A stretch of 64,000 bases of DNA from Hermatobates lingyangjiaoensis (taxonomy: Eukaryota; Arthropoda; Insecta; Hemiptera; Hermatobatidae), in contig JAPFBL010000530.1 in the NCBI GenBank assembly GCA_026182355.1, forward strand, positions 178,501 to 242,500, written 5' to 3'. Below are positions 54,776-64,000 of the stretch, piece after piece. The notes under the pieces were generated by a model. It did not search any database and was not told the DNA's origin. It worked only from the letters and a program-made list of their open reading frames with translations. The stretch's first letter is position 1, and every line of letters starts with the position of its first letter. The position numbers were made by a program, and so were the translations under genes.

Positions 54776-55530
54776 TCTAGATTCATTTTTACTAAAACTA
54801 AACGTATTATTAAACTTATTGACTATAAATTTAATATTTAAGAAGACTCTTAATCAGCTCTCTCTATTTTCATCATTATACCAAAAAATTAATCATTGTC
54901 ATAATATAATATATGTTATTATGTTATGTCATGTTATTTCAGAGAAATGACAATAGATTTGACATAGAATATAAATAACAATATTTTGAAACAATACTAT
55001 ATCAAAATGTTCAATTTACATTTCGGTGTATACAAAACTCCAAAAAAAACTAACATGATTTGTAAAATTAGCAACACGCGTTGACTATATGATTAAGAAA
55101 ATCATTAAATGAAATATTGAATTCATAATTATACTGTAACTGATTGTAGCCATAATTTAAGAGAGTTCATAAGTTTTCTAACTTATGTTACTAATATATT
55201 AACAAAAATTAAGAAACTGTTAATATTTTTTTCATAGTGTTGATTTTCTGTTTGCCTTGTTAATGAAATGAAATGAAATGTTGGATTATTCAGTTTAATA
55301 GTCGAACAGAAAATTATAAGTTTTCTCGAAATAAATTATCCGAAAATGATTTATGAATAATTGATGATAAATTAATTGAAAATATTTTTAAATGAGTATT
55401 TCATTTCATTTAATGACATACAAGAAGTTCCTTTCTTTACTAACTACTGTAGCTGTTCTTGCTAAAAGATTACAATCTTTATAATATTATAATTTTTATT
55501 ATAATATATTAAACATATATTTTATACAAT

Positions 55531-55960
55531 TTGGAGAATTGGTTTACATGTTGCCAATTCTATGAGTCTTCTATGTTAAAGAAGTGGAAAAATCATGTAA
55601 GACAATTAGAGGAGGTATGTAGGAATCATACAAGATTGGAAATAAGCAAGTCATTTAACGTAATGCGTTTAAAAGAAGGTCTGCTCCCAAAGTATACTAA
55701 TATACAATTATTTGTAAATGTTAGAAGCAGTACTTCATTTAAACATATAAAATAAACATATTTTCTCATTATTATTCTGATAATGAATGTGGTACATTCG
55801 AAACGTGTCGACTAGTAACATTGGTGATAAGCTTTATAGTTTTAATGAAGAGACGAGGAAGGAATTCCGGAAACTGGAGAAATTATATAAGAAATAGATA
55901 CAAGTCAAATATGGGGCGTTATTTAACAATATAATATACAATTAATATACGATCTATTAT
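55531..55960 (+). mobile_element. Penelope-like N-terminal remnant, family K relative
   Basis: One frame reads [45 protein letters not shown], longer than in the foldbacks and not ending in (TA)n. Downstream, 'cattcgaaacgtgtcgacta' resembles the family K core end, followed by FNEETRKEFRKLEKLYKK. The order is ORF piece then core then ORF piece, as expected for tandem partial copies. Confidence 0.5.
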
Positions 55961-57100
55961 AATATATTAAATATATATATAATATGGCTATTATAATATA
56001 TATTGATTATAATATTTATTACAATAAATATTATTATAAACAAATATTTTAAAATGAATTCAATATTATTATCTAACAATAATAATTTTGAAATCTACTC
56101 TGAAATATTACTAATAGTGCCTTTTTGTTTCCTTTAGGCTAAAAGGATATTTGTTTAATTTTGATATCTCTGAATCATATTTCAAGGAAACCAAAGCTAA
56201 TTTTAATTAAAGTTTAATGTAGTGAAATATTTCTAATCACTTTAAAAAAAAAGGACAAAAAAGCAGACACCAACTACTAATTCTGATTTTATTTAGAAAG
56301 AAAGTTACAGCTCAAAACAAATAAAAACGAAAAATATATTTATACTACCTTAAACCATAATTGGGTTTTAAATTATTTAAACGTTTGATTTATGAAATTG
56401 TTAAAAAAAACAGAATTATTTATTTTGAAATCTAAGAGAATCACTGTTTATCATTTATCAAGAAAGCTATTTAAAATTGCTTCATAAAGTAAAATACTGA
56501 TGTAACATAATAATTATTCAAAATCTAAAACACTAGTTAATTAGATACTTAAATGTCGTTCCTTTATTAAAAATCGAATAATATTAATCATTATCATCAT
56601 GATTTCAAATTAAAGAAAATAAAAATAATAAGAGTAAATAAAGCGAATTGGACTCAAATTATACTTAAATAGTATATATAACATTAGTCAAGTATTCCAA
56701 TTAGAATGCTTTGAAAATAACTTTATTAGAATATTATCATAAATAATTATTAAAATATTATTTATTCAAATATATTTTAAATGTAGAATCATTTTGTATC
56801 CGTGTAATGTGGAAGTGTTTCGGGAAAGGAGGATAAATAAACTATTGTTAGTTTTTATTAAAACTAGACAATTGATTAATAGTCCTTTCACACATTGACA
56901 ATAAAGACACTCACTGTACACTGACAAGTGAAGACAACAAACCAACCAGACATAACAGCGAAGATTGAAATTTATATCCGTAGAATTAATATTTTAAAAT
57001 AACTTTATATTGATGATAAATATGACGATAATAATAATAATTTTAGCAACAATTATAATTGAAACTAAAAAAGAAGAAAAAATGTTCTAAAAAGTGAAAC
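55960..57100. other. AT-rich stretch without recognisable gene
   Basis: Many stops, runs of A and T, nothing supported. Confidence 0.4.
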
Positions 57101-57104
57101 TCAG

Positions 57105-57275
57105 AAGTTAGGCCAGGTTAGCGACTTGCTCGCCTCTGGAATGGTAGGTCCGGGGTTCAATACCCACTCTGGGACTTAAATGCTCTCGATTTATTCACGC
57201 AAAAGGTGAATAAATCTGAGCATTTCATCCCTCGGAGAAGACGTTAAGCCGTCGGTCTCGAGCCTATACGATGAT
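57105..57275 (+). mobile_element. tRNA-derived SINE, second copy
   Basis: 'ggtaggtccggggttcaata' (B box), 'tgaataaatctgagca' and 'agaagacgttaagccgtcgg' align with the minus-strand SINE at 50490-50675. Diverged 5' head. Confidence 0.8.
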
Positions 57276-57518
57276 AATAATAATTTTAGCAACAATTACT
57301 ATTATGATTATAAATTCTATTCAATCGAATTACAAGGACCATAAAAAAACATTTTTTTAATACATTGTAGTAAATTAATGAATAGAGCGTGTAGAAGTAA
57401 ATAAGTAAAAACAAATGAACTGAAGCAAGTATGATATTTTGGAGAAAGAAAAACCCCAAACAATTTATACGAACTAAAACGAAACCGAACAGTTTATATA
57501 AAATAACGAGGTTACTGT

Positions 57519-58252
57519 TTTTTTTTTTTTTTTTTTTTTTTATATTCCTCACGGGTAGTAACCCTACCATGAGGGAGTTTATTTTTCCTTTAACCTGTTC
57601 CCATATTGATTACAGGTTTACACAAAAGTTACATACATTTACAACTTAATTATTACATTATATAGTGTTAATTTACATGTTCTTATAATATATTCAATTA
57701 ATAATATATATATACACACATACACACGCATATATACATATATATACTTATACCCACAGCATACATATATACACATATACAATATTATAATATTTAAAAT
57801 TTACATTTCTTAAAATATATATATTTTTTTTTTAACTAACAATGTTTGTTTAACAATATTTATATAAGATCCAAGTCTCCAATAGGTAGATTATTTATAA
57901 AAGTGAAGAAGTCTCTGCTATATTTGTTGATTAACTGTTCTTTTTCTTCCGGCCATGCTCCTCCTTGTAGGATAATTTTCGTTTTGAACCGTTCTCTATA
58001 ATTTTCCCACGTTGCGCAGTTGAATACGAGGTGTTCAAAGGTCTGCTCTCCTTTCATGCACGGACAGTGAGGGGAGTCGATATGCCCAAATCTGTACAAA
58101 TACGACCTGTTTCTACCATGGCCGGTTAGTACCATGGTAGTTTTGTACGTATGATTCAGTTCAACTTTATTTCTTGTATATACATTATTGAAGTATGTTT
58201 TTGTTACTACTCCTTCTGTTGCATTGACCCAGAAATTGTTACTGTTATGCAC
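57519..58252 (-). pseudogene. 5'-truncated non-LTR retrotransposon with poly(A)
   Basis: The frame 58252-57860 (130 aa) ends an ORF2: TTMVLTGHGRNRSYLYRFGH, DSPHCPCMKGEQTFEHLVFN, C. The C-x-C...H-x4-C knuckle and LTGHG motif are typical of Jockey/I/R1 C-termini. About 320 bp of 3' UTR follow, to a poly(A) tail (T run on plus, 57519-57541). The terminal frame is intact, so insertion was fairly recent; it is cut at the 5' end as usual for such elements. Confidence 0.82.
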
Positions 58253-58530
58253 TACACTAGCTCACTCAAGCGACTAATTCAGAACATACTTGACTGAATA
58301 ACAACATACAGTACTGAATAAAATATTTCACTTCATAAACACACCCGCTCGATCTGATAAAGCCACCAATATCAACACACTTAATAAACATTGATCTGAA
58401 TCGCTATTTTACTTCTATAGTTAACAGAACAGAAATCATCTTCTCTGTGAAGCATTTTCTGATTTTTTATGTATTTACTAAGTAGCATTGCTATGAGTAT
58501 CTCATTCATTCAATTTTTTATTGTTTAAAC

Positions 58531-58998
58531 CAGCGTTTCCCAAACTTTTTCGAGTGACCGTCCCCTTGGGTCCATAAACCTTGACCATAAATTCAACACC
58601 CTTGAATAATAATCAGATTCCTAGACTAAATAACCAAATGAGTAACATTTTAATAATTAAATTAAAATAATTACTAATCGAATATTTATTTAGAATCCAA
58701 TAGATGTATTGTTTCATAGCATATTTATGCAAAAGAATTAATACACAAGAGATGAAACTTAGATGAGAATATACTTTTAACATAAAAATGAATTATCAAA
58801 ATAAATAATTTTAAGAAACCGTTTCCTAGAAGTTTACATATCGTGTTTTCACTTAAATTTAGAAATTATATTCCATGAACATTTTAAATTTAAGGAAATA
58901 GAATCTCCGCTCTTTTTTGCATTCCCCCCCCCCCCCCCCCCCCCGATATCAAAGCACCGCCCCCAGGGGGGCGGTATCGCCCACTTTGGGAAACACTG
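58531..58998. mobile_element. 468-bp hAT MITE with 8-bp TSD
   Basis: Ends CAGCGTTTCCCAAACTTT and (minus) CAGTGTTTCCCAAAGTGG. Flanks GTTTAAAC (58523-58530) and GTTCAAAC (58999-59006), seven of eight identical. Carries a C run at 58925-58943. No coding capacity. Confidence 0.9.
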
Positions 58999-59169
58999 GT
59001 TCAAACCGATCCCTTAGCGAGTGATAACGTCAGCTGTTTACCGGCTTTCTGTTTGATCGGTATTACTGCAAAATATAACTGTTAACTTGCCAGAAAGAAT
59101 TAAATCTAACTTCAATATTTTATCTGCCGACTTTATGGAAACTCCCACATTTACATGAATCTCCAATAT

Positions 59170-59585
59170 TTCTTGCCGAAACCATATTTTTTGTATTATC
59201 CGACACATATTTTTTGCATTACCCGAAACCTTTTCATTTTGTATTACCTGAAACCATATTTTTGTATTACCCTAAACATATATATATTATCTGAAACATT
59301 TTTTGCATTACCCGAAACCATATTATTTGTATTAACCCAAAAATATTTTTTTATTACCCGAAACCATATTTTTGAATTATCCGAAACATTTTTTTTTATT
59401 ACCCGAAACCATATTCTCTTTTTTTTTATTACCCGAAACCATATTTCTTGTATTACCCGAAACCATATTCTCTTTTTTTTTATTACCCGAAACCATATTT
59501 TTTGTATTACCCGAAACCATATTCTCTTTTTTTTTATTACCCGAAACCATATTTTTTGTATTACCCGAAACATATTTCTTTTTAA
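59170..59585. repeat. Minisatellite of 'attacccgaaaccatat' units
   Basis: The core 'attacccgaaaccatattt' is repeated more than ten times with variable T-rich spacers. The right half (59397-59565) settles into ~58-bp double units with a TCTCTTTTTTTTT spacer. Both strands are open for long frames only because of the repeat. Confidence 0.9.
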
Positions 59586-59863
59586 TTTCTTTTTTCTTTT
59601 GATACTGTTGATCTTCAAGTGTCAACTGATTTAAGACGCTTTCAGCAGTAACCCTCATCAGGTAATTCTTGGTCCATGATTCAGCAAAAATAGAAAAACA
59701 AAAGATAAAATCGAGAAGAATATATAAAAAAAATAGCAAAACATATGATGAAACAGTATTAAATAAGGTTAGATCTAAAAATAGAATAAAATTATGATAA
59801 GACAAGTTAGCAGAATGAGACGAAAGTATGTTTGGAGTGGGAGGTCGGGAGATAGTAGATCAG

Positions 59864-60770
59864 GGCTGCCAGAAGGATTTTGCCAATAGTAACAATTCCA
59901 ATTTCAAAAGGTAACAAATCACTTGAAAAAGTAACAAATTCACAAAATGACATATGAATATGAAATAAAGTTCATTCTAACTAATTTGAACTTATATTTA
60001 TTTACTTACTGTTTAAAGTATCCGATAAAACGTGCGTTTTTTAACTTTTACAGTCTAGAAAGTAGTATCATCACCAGCAGCCTCTGTATTCTTAGTATAT
60101 AAATTTTCTGTACGCATTAGCGTCAACAGCTCTTCATCGTTTATTAACGCAACAAATATTTTTTTTTGTGTTTATCTGTTTCAGCATGCCTTTCAACTTG
60201 TGTAATCCCACCAGAAATTTCAGTTTTACAAAATTTACAAAATGCTTTGTTTTCATTCAGTTTACTCACTTCAATCCAAGCTGCAAATCGTTCATCTTCC
60301 AGCCAATCTTTCCTTAATTTTCGATTGTAACTTTTGTTATACTTAACTTTTTTCTTTACTGGTGTACTTTCTTTCTTACTCTCATCGTTGGATAAATTTC
60401 TAGAAGAACTCATTGTCAAATAAGGGTAACAAAAAGCAGATAATCACTGGAATTAGATTGACGCGTGTTCACTTCACTGATGTCTGGCATAAACTGGCAC
60501 TGACCTAATGACGGTAGGTACAGTAATGCAGTTGCACGCACACACCGTTCGCTGCGCACAAAACAAAACCTTATTTATACTGATACAGAATATGATTAAA
60601 CAGTATTTTAATAGTCATTACTGTAATATTGCAACATTTTATTACTATTTCATGATTGGTTGTTCAAATAGTAACAACTTTTGGAAGCGTCGTAACAAAA
60701 GTAACAAATTTAAATTTTGCAAGTAAAAAGTAACAATTTGTTACCAAAAGTAACAACTCTGGCAGCCCTG
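59864..60770 (-). mobile_element. 907-bp hAT element carrying a BED zinc-finger ORF
   Basis: Perfect 13-bp inverted ends CAGGGCTGCCAGA, with sub-terminal 'gtaacaa' repeats in both arms. The flanks tagtagat / agtagtat look like a damaged 8-bp target duplication. It codes only for the protein at 60144-60419; no hAT transposase catalytic core is present. Confidence 0.85.
60144..60419 (-). CDS. BED-type zinc-finger protein, 91 aa
   Basis: MTMSSSRNLSNDESKKESTP, a basic stretch (VKKKVKYNKSYNRKLRKDWL), then EDERFAAWIEVSKLNENKAF and the finger CKFCKTEISGG...ERHAETDKHKKK. C-x2-C and H-x5-H fit a BED/hAT-type DNA-binding finger, and the W(L)xxExF..W pattern precedes it as in many hAT N-terminal domains. 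It ends right after the finger, so it would bind DNA but cannot transpose. It lies wholly inside the hAT ends, so it could be an internally deleted transposase or a splice-fusion exon. No in-frame break. Confidence 0.72.
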   Translation of the reverse strand: MTMSSSRNLSNDESKKESTPVKKKVKYNKSYNRKLRKDWLEDERFAAWIEVSKLNENKAFCKFCKTEISGGITQVERHAETDKHKKKYLLR

Positions 60771-60781
60771 AGTAGTATATA

Positions 60782-61489
60782 CAGTACTCCCCTCACTTTT
60801 CGCGGGTAATGGGGACCGAAGACATCCACGAAAAGCGAAAATCCGCGAATAATGGACGCGCCTTTATAAAGGCCTCTAAAGCTCAAACAACGACCTTTCC
60901 AACAGAGAGAGAATCCTGACCTTACTAAATACTGTACTGTGTTGTAAATCAAAATGAAAAACAAAAATAAAAAATAATTAATAAAAAATATTACATCTTT
61001 ACCTACTATAAGAGAGAAAGAGAGAGAGAGAATTATACCCTTAATGTATTCTACAGTTGGAAGTTGGGCGATATGAAATAGCCAATCAGATTAAAGGAAA
61101 CATCTTTGGTTATTTTTTTAATAATTTCAACTTCTATTTTTTTATATTTTTATTATTCTCTTGTCACAATTGATTATGGTTTTATATTTTTGTCTTTATT
61201 GAATATTTTTTAATAGCTTTTATTAACCTTTAATTTAATGTTGTAGAATATATTTTGACCTAACAAGACATTGGTTGTTTGATATCTTTCTCGATCGTAC
61301 AAGAAGAATCCTGTATATTTTCTTCTCTAGTACTAACTACTGTACTTTTTCATTAGGAATTGTATATTTTTATTTTTTACTGCAAGGACAATTGAATATT
61401 TTTTTTATATTTTTTATTTTTAATTGAACATTTCAGGACTCCGCAAACACTCAACCCGCGAAAACTGAACCGCGAACTAGTGATTACTG
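60782..61489 (+). mobile_element. Tigger-like non-autonomous element with TA target duplication
   Basis: The left end is CAGTACTCCCCTCACTTTTC and the right end (minus) CAGTAATCACTAGTTCGCGG. TA on both sides (60780-60781, 61490-61491). Interior without transposase, with (GA)n at 61010-61030. The truncated relative is at 29093. Confidence 0.88.
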
Positions 61490-61499
61490 TACACTATCG

Positions 61500-61955
61500 A
61501 GTTCACCCTTCCTCTCCGACTGAATATCGATGTTTCTTAAACATTCCCAAAGCTATAAACCTTATTTAAAGAGTTAATAAAGGAAAACTCAATATGGAAA
61601 ATGTATCAAATTATTCTTTAAATTATAATGTATACCAAAATAAAAAAAAAATGGATACCTCAGTATCAGTTTGAGTCTGACAAAGACTTTGATTTTTTTT
61701 GAAAAAACTTAGTCATTTTTCAGATTTTCCACTGTGGTTTAGACATTGATCATTGATATATATATATATGTCCATGGATTAATTGTAATATAAAAAACAG
61801 TGTTTTCAATATATGTCGCTGGGTAGCAACACATGCAATGACAGATAACGGTTTTATTGGTCGTTATTAGAAGCTATCCTTGATTAAGTATGTTTTTTGA
61901 ATTTTTTATAATGAACGTGAAGTAGATATGACAAATGTCTATTGTTTTTGTTAGT
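61500..61955. other. Non-coding stretch
   Basis: No gene. A faint family B remnant ('tttgagtctgacaaagactt', 'ccactgtggtttagacattg') lies at 61668-61755. Confidence 0.45.
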
Positions 61956-62100
61956 TTATAGCCCTGAGGATGTCTTAAAATAAAGACGAAACGTGAAAAG
62001 GTGATTTCAAATATTAACCATGAACAAATTCCGAGAAGAAGATAAAGTGTTTATTAGTAATTGAGGTCAAGAAAACACAATATATATATATATATATAAC
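61955..62100 (+). mobile_element. Solo unit with ribozyme-like core
   Basis: GCC, CTGAGGA, T, GTCTT-hairpin-AAGAC, GAA, ACGT, then G instead of the usual H. It ends at (TA)n, 62082-62097. Confidence 0.65.
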
Positions 62101-62598
62101 AGATTCAATAATATATCGACCGTTTGATAGAATAGGTGTGTTATCTAATCGGGATTCGGTCAATTTTCTAGAATAAAAAATCAAACTGTCGTTGCCGACG
62201 TTTCGGTTTTATTTAAAACCTTTTTCATAGGCAGAAGTAAGAATTTTTTAACTAAAAAAATGAAATTTACATTATTTAAAGGAACAACAATGTTAACCGG
62301 ACAAAACCTTCGACTAGACTAATAAGATAACATTACAAAAATGTTATCTTATTTACATTTTGAGTTACATTTTTGTAATGTCATCTTATTAGTCTAGTCG
62401 AAGGTTTTGTCAGTTAACATTGTTGTTCCTTTAAATAATGAAAATTTCATTTTCTTATTAAAAAATTCTTACTTCTGCCTATGACAAAAGGTTTTAAATA
62501 AAACCGAAACGTTGGCAACGAGAGTTTGATTTTTTATCCAAGAAAATTGACTGAATCCCGATTAGAAAACACACCTATATATATATATATATATATAC
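62100..62598. mobile_element. Foldback, family C, ~240-bp arms
   Basis: Left arm 'gattcggtcaattttctaga', 'cgttgccgacgtttcggttt'. Right arm 'aaaccgaaacgttggcaacg'. Inner arms 'acaaaaccttcgactagact' as at 24900-24960. (TA)n at both ends. Confidence 0.82.
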
Positions 62599-62775
62599 GT
62601 TTATATGGTCGAAAGCTCGTAAAATATTGACGATGCCTCTAGGACAGATGTTATGGCAACTGCAGCCAGAAGAAAGAAAAATCGCCCGAAGGATCGAGGC
62701 CACCAGCGCAAAGTTAGTGAGTGCAGAAGCTGCTGTAAATATTAACCAGATATATATATATTGTGTTATATATTA
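62599..62775 (+). mobile_element. Orphan open fragment between (TA)n tracts
   Basis: Reads MPLGQMLWQLQPEERKIARR then IEATSAKLVSAEAAVNINQ and runs into (TA)n. GC-richer than its surroundings. Position and ending resemble the [10 protein letters not shown] fragments, but the family is not recognised. Confidence 0.35.
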
Positions 62776-62995
62776 TATATATTTAAACTGTGACACCTAG
62801 AAAGAAATGTAGCAGTAGGGCTCACTTTTCAATATTTCGACTGTAATTGCGTTCACTTCTTCTCCTGAATACCCCTGCCATAACGGTTAAAATATTGAAA
62901 AATGAATCCTACTGCTTGGTTTCTTTCTATTTATCATAGTTTATTTTAAGTGTAATCAGTCTTTCTGTATCTCAATTCGTTTATCACATATATAC
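62775..62995. mobile_element. Foldback, family D, damaged
   Basis: Arms 'caatatttcgactgtaattg' and 'ccataacggttaaaatattg'. The outer tails 'gtttctttcta' and 'tttatcatagt' match 17725-18003. Core broken in both arms. Confidence 0.68.
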
Positions 62996-63004
62996 GTATA
63001 TTAT

Positions 63005-63200
63005 ATATAGCCTTTTTTTAGTGGGGTTTTTGACTCTGACGAAGATCGCTTGTTACGGTTGAAAGATCTTAGACTTGTTTTTACATTTGATATTGTGGTT
63101 TGAGATCATAAATATAATATACATATATATTTTTGTTTCGCATAAACACGTTACATTTTACAAGATTTTACATAAACACATGAACAATCAATAATCAAAT
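63005..63200. mobile_element. Family B remnant
   Basis: 'tttttgactctgacgaagat' and 'cggttgaaagatcttagact' are a right arm with GATCG for GACCG. Further pieces 'cataaacacg' and 'gaacaatcaataatcaaatc' follow. Confidence 0.7.
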
Positions 63201-63705
63201 CACAATATGAAATTAAAAAATTATAAAATCGTTAAAAAAAAGACTACGATCTTTTATCCTTTATATTTTGCAATTTTTGATTTTAAAAGATTAGCACGAA
63301 TACCCTTTGCAAAACAATTTTTTTTTAATTGCAGTAATCTTCTTAATCTCTGACATTGAAATTGTAATTACTTTACCTATTACCTTTGTTATTCAAAAAA
63401 CAAGAATCATAAAAAATAATAATTATCAGAAGAGCACTTATTATTACATTAGTAATCGCAATATATCAAGAATGAATAAATGGAATATTAGAATAATCTA
63501 AATAGGGAAGTAGTTAATAATAACATTTTATTTGCAATTAAAAAGTATTTTATAAGAATCTTCCTTAACGAAAAAACACCTTAAGTAATCTTTGATTTGA
63601 ACTAATCTTTGATTTGAATAACTTTGAAATGAAGAAAAGGTTTCGAAGTTTGGAAAAATATTGAATTAAGCTAAGTGAAGTTAAATCGGACAAAACGTTT
63701 TTAAA

Positions 63706-63714
<9 letters not shown>

Positions 63715-63742
<28 letters not shown>

Positions 63743-63875
63743 GAATTTAAAAAAGAACACATAGAAAGGAAACCACTGAACTCACTACTATATTTCGATG
63801 TCCTCGTCTTCAGGAAAAGAAGTGAATCGCTCCAAAGGCTGATAACGACTGTTATATATATATATATATAAGCAA
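63715..63875. mobile_element. Partial foldback at the window end
   Basis: (TA)n at 63709-63736, then an arm whose minus strand reads CTGAAGA, C, GAGGACATC, GAA, ATAT, A: another core-like unit. It is cut by (TA)n at 63854-63871. A further diverged unit may start near 63950. Confidence 0.55.
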
Positions 63876-64000
63876 TTAAATAAAACGATTTTTCCGACTA
63901 AGTTAACTGGATTCACAGAAGGAACACACGTAAAAGATATCGTAGAAACTCACTAGTACATTTCAATCCAGTCCCCAACAGGTAGAGAGATAAAGAAGTG

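Noticed and set aside
59155..59805. Long open frames over the ACCCGAAACC minisatellite
   Set aside because: Open on both strands because of the repeat; no non-repetitive coding part.

Overview
This is AT-rich nuclear DNA from an invertebrate animal. It has a spliced gene with GT/AG introns, poly(A)- and (TAA)n-tailed retroposons, tRNA-derived SINEs, hAT, Tigger and mariner DNA transposons, a Helitron and an LTR retroelement. The repeat spectrum fits an arthropod-like genome, but the species cannot be fixed from sequence alone.

One host gene dominates. On the minus strand, 13 exons between 53197 and 12769 encode most of a KIF19-like kinesin-8 (about 675 residues seen; the N-terminal exon(s) were not found and may lie beyond the window). 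Exon boundaries, splice consensus and reading phase agree at every junction except for one missing base just after the P-loop lysine-threonine in the exon at 49969-50165. The introns are swollen by repeats to more than 40 kb.

Layout: 1-3750 holds a decayed Jockey-like reverse transcriptase with an internal 103-bp tandem amplification. 5.9-12.7 kb is repeats, including a hAT element with a perfect 8-bp target duplication. 12.8-53.2 kb is the kinesin gene. Its introns hold dozens of inverted-repeat (foldback) elements set in (TA)n, a 90-bp satellite (27.2-28.9 kb), a Helitron 3' end (30.8-31.3 kb), a CRE-rich palindrome (44.2 kb) and a small Gypsy-derived LTR element with apparently identical LTRs (48.4-49.7 kb). 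53.2-64 kb is again transposon graveyard: mariner, hAT, SINE and non-LTR pieces, a hAT element coding only for a BED zinc finger, and a Tigger-like element.

The most interesting signal is in the foldback elements. At least nine families whose flanking sequences look unrelated carry the same compact layout at the same place in each arm: a short stem I, CUGANGA (or a near variant), one extra base, a hairpin, then GAA followed by a self-complementary A...U block, one non-G base, and the other side of stem I. This is the hammerhead ribozyme layout, with compensatory changes in all three stems between families. Several of these units are followed by a short open frame ending in [10 protein letters not shown] exactly where a (TA)n tract begins. 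I infer they are non-autonomous, head-to-head derivatives of Penelope-like retroelements. The single extra base between CUGANGA and stem II leaves their catalytic activity open.
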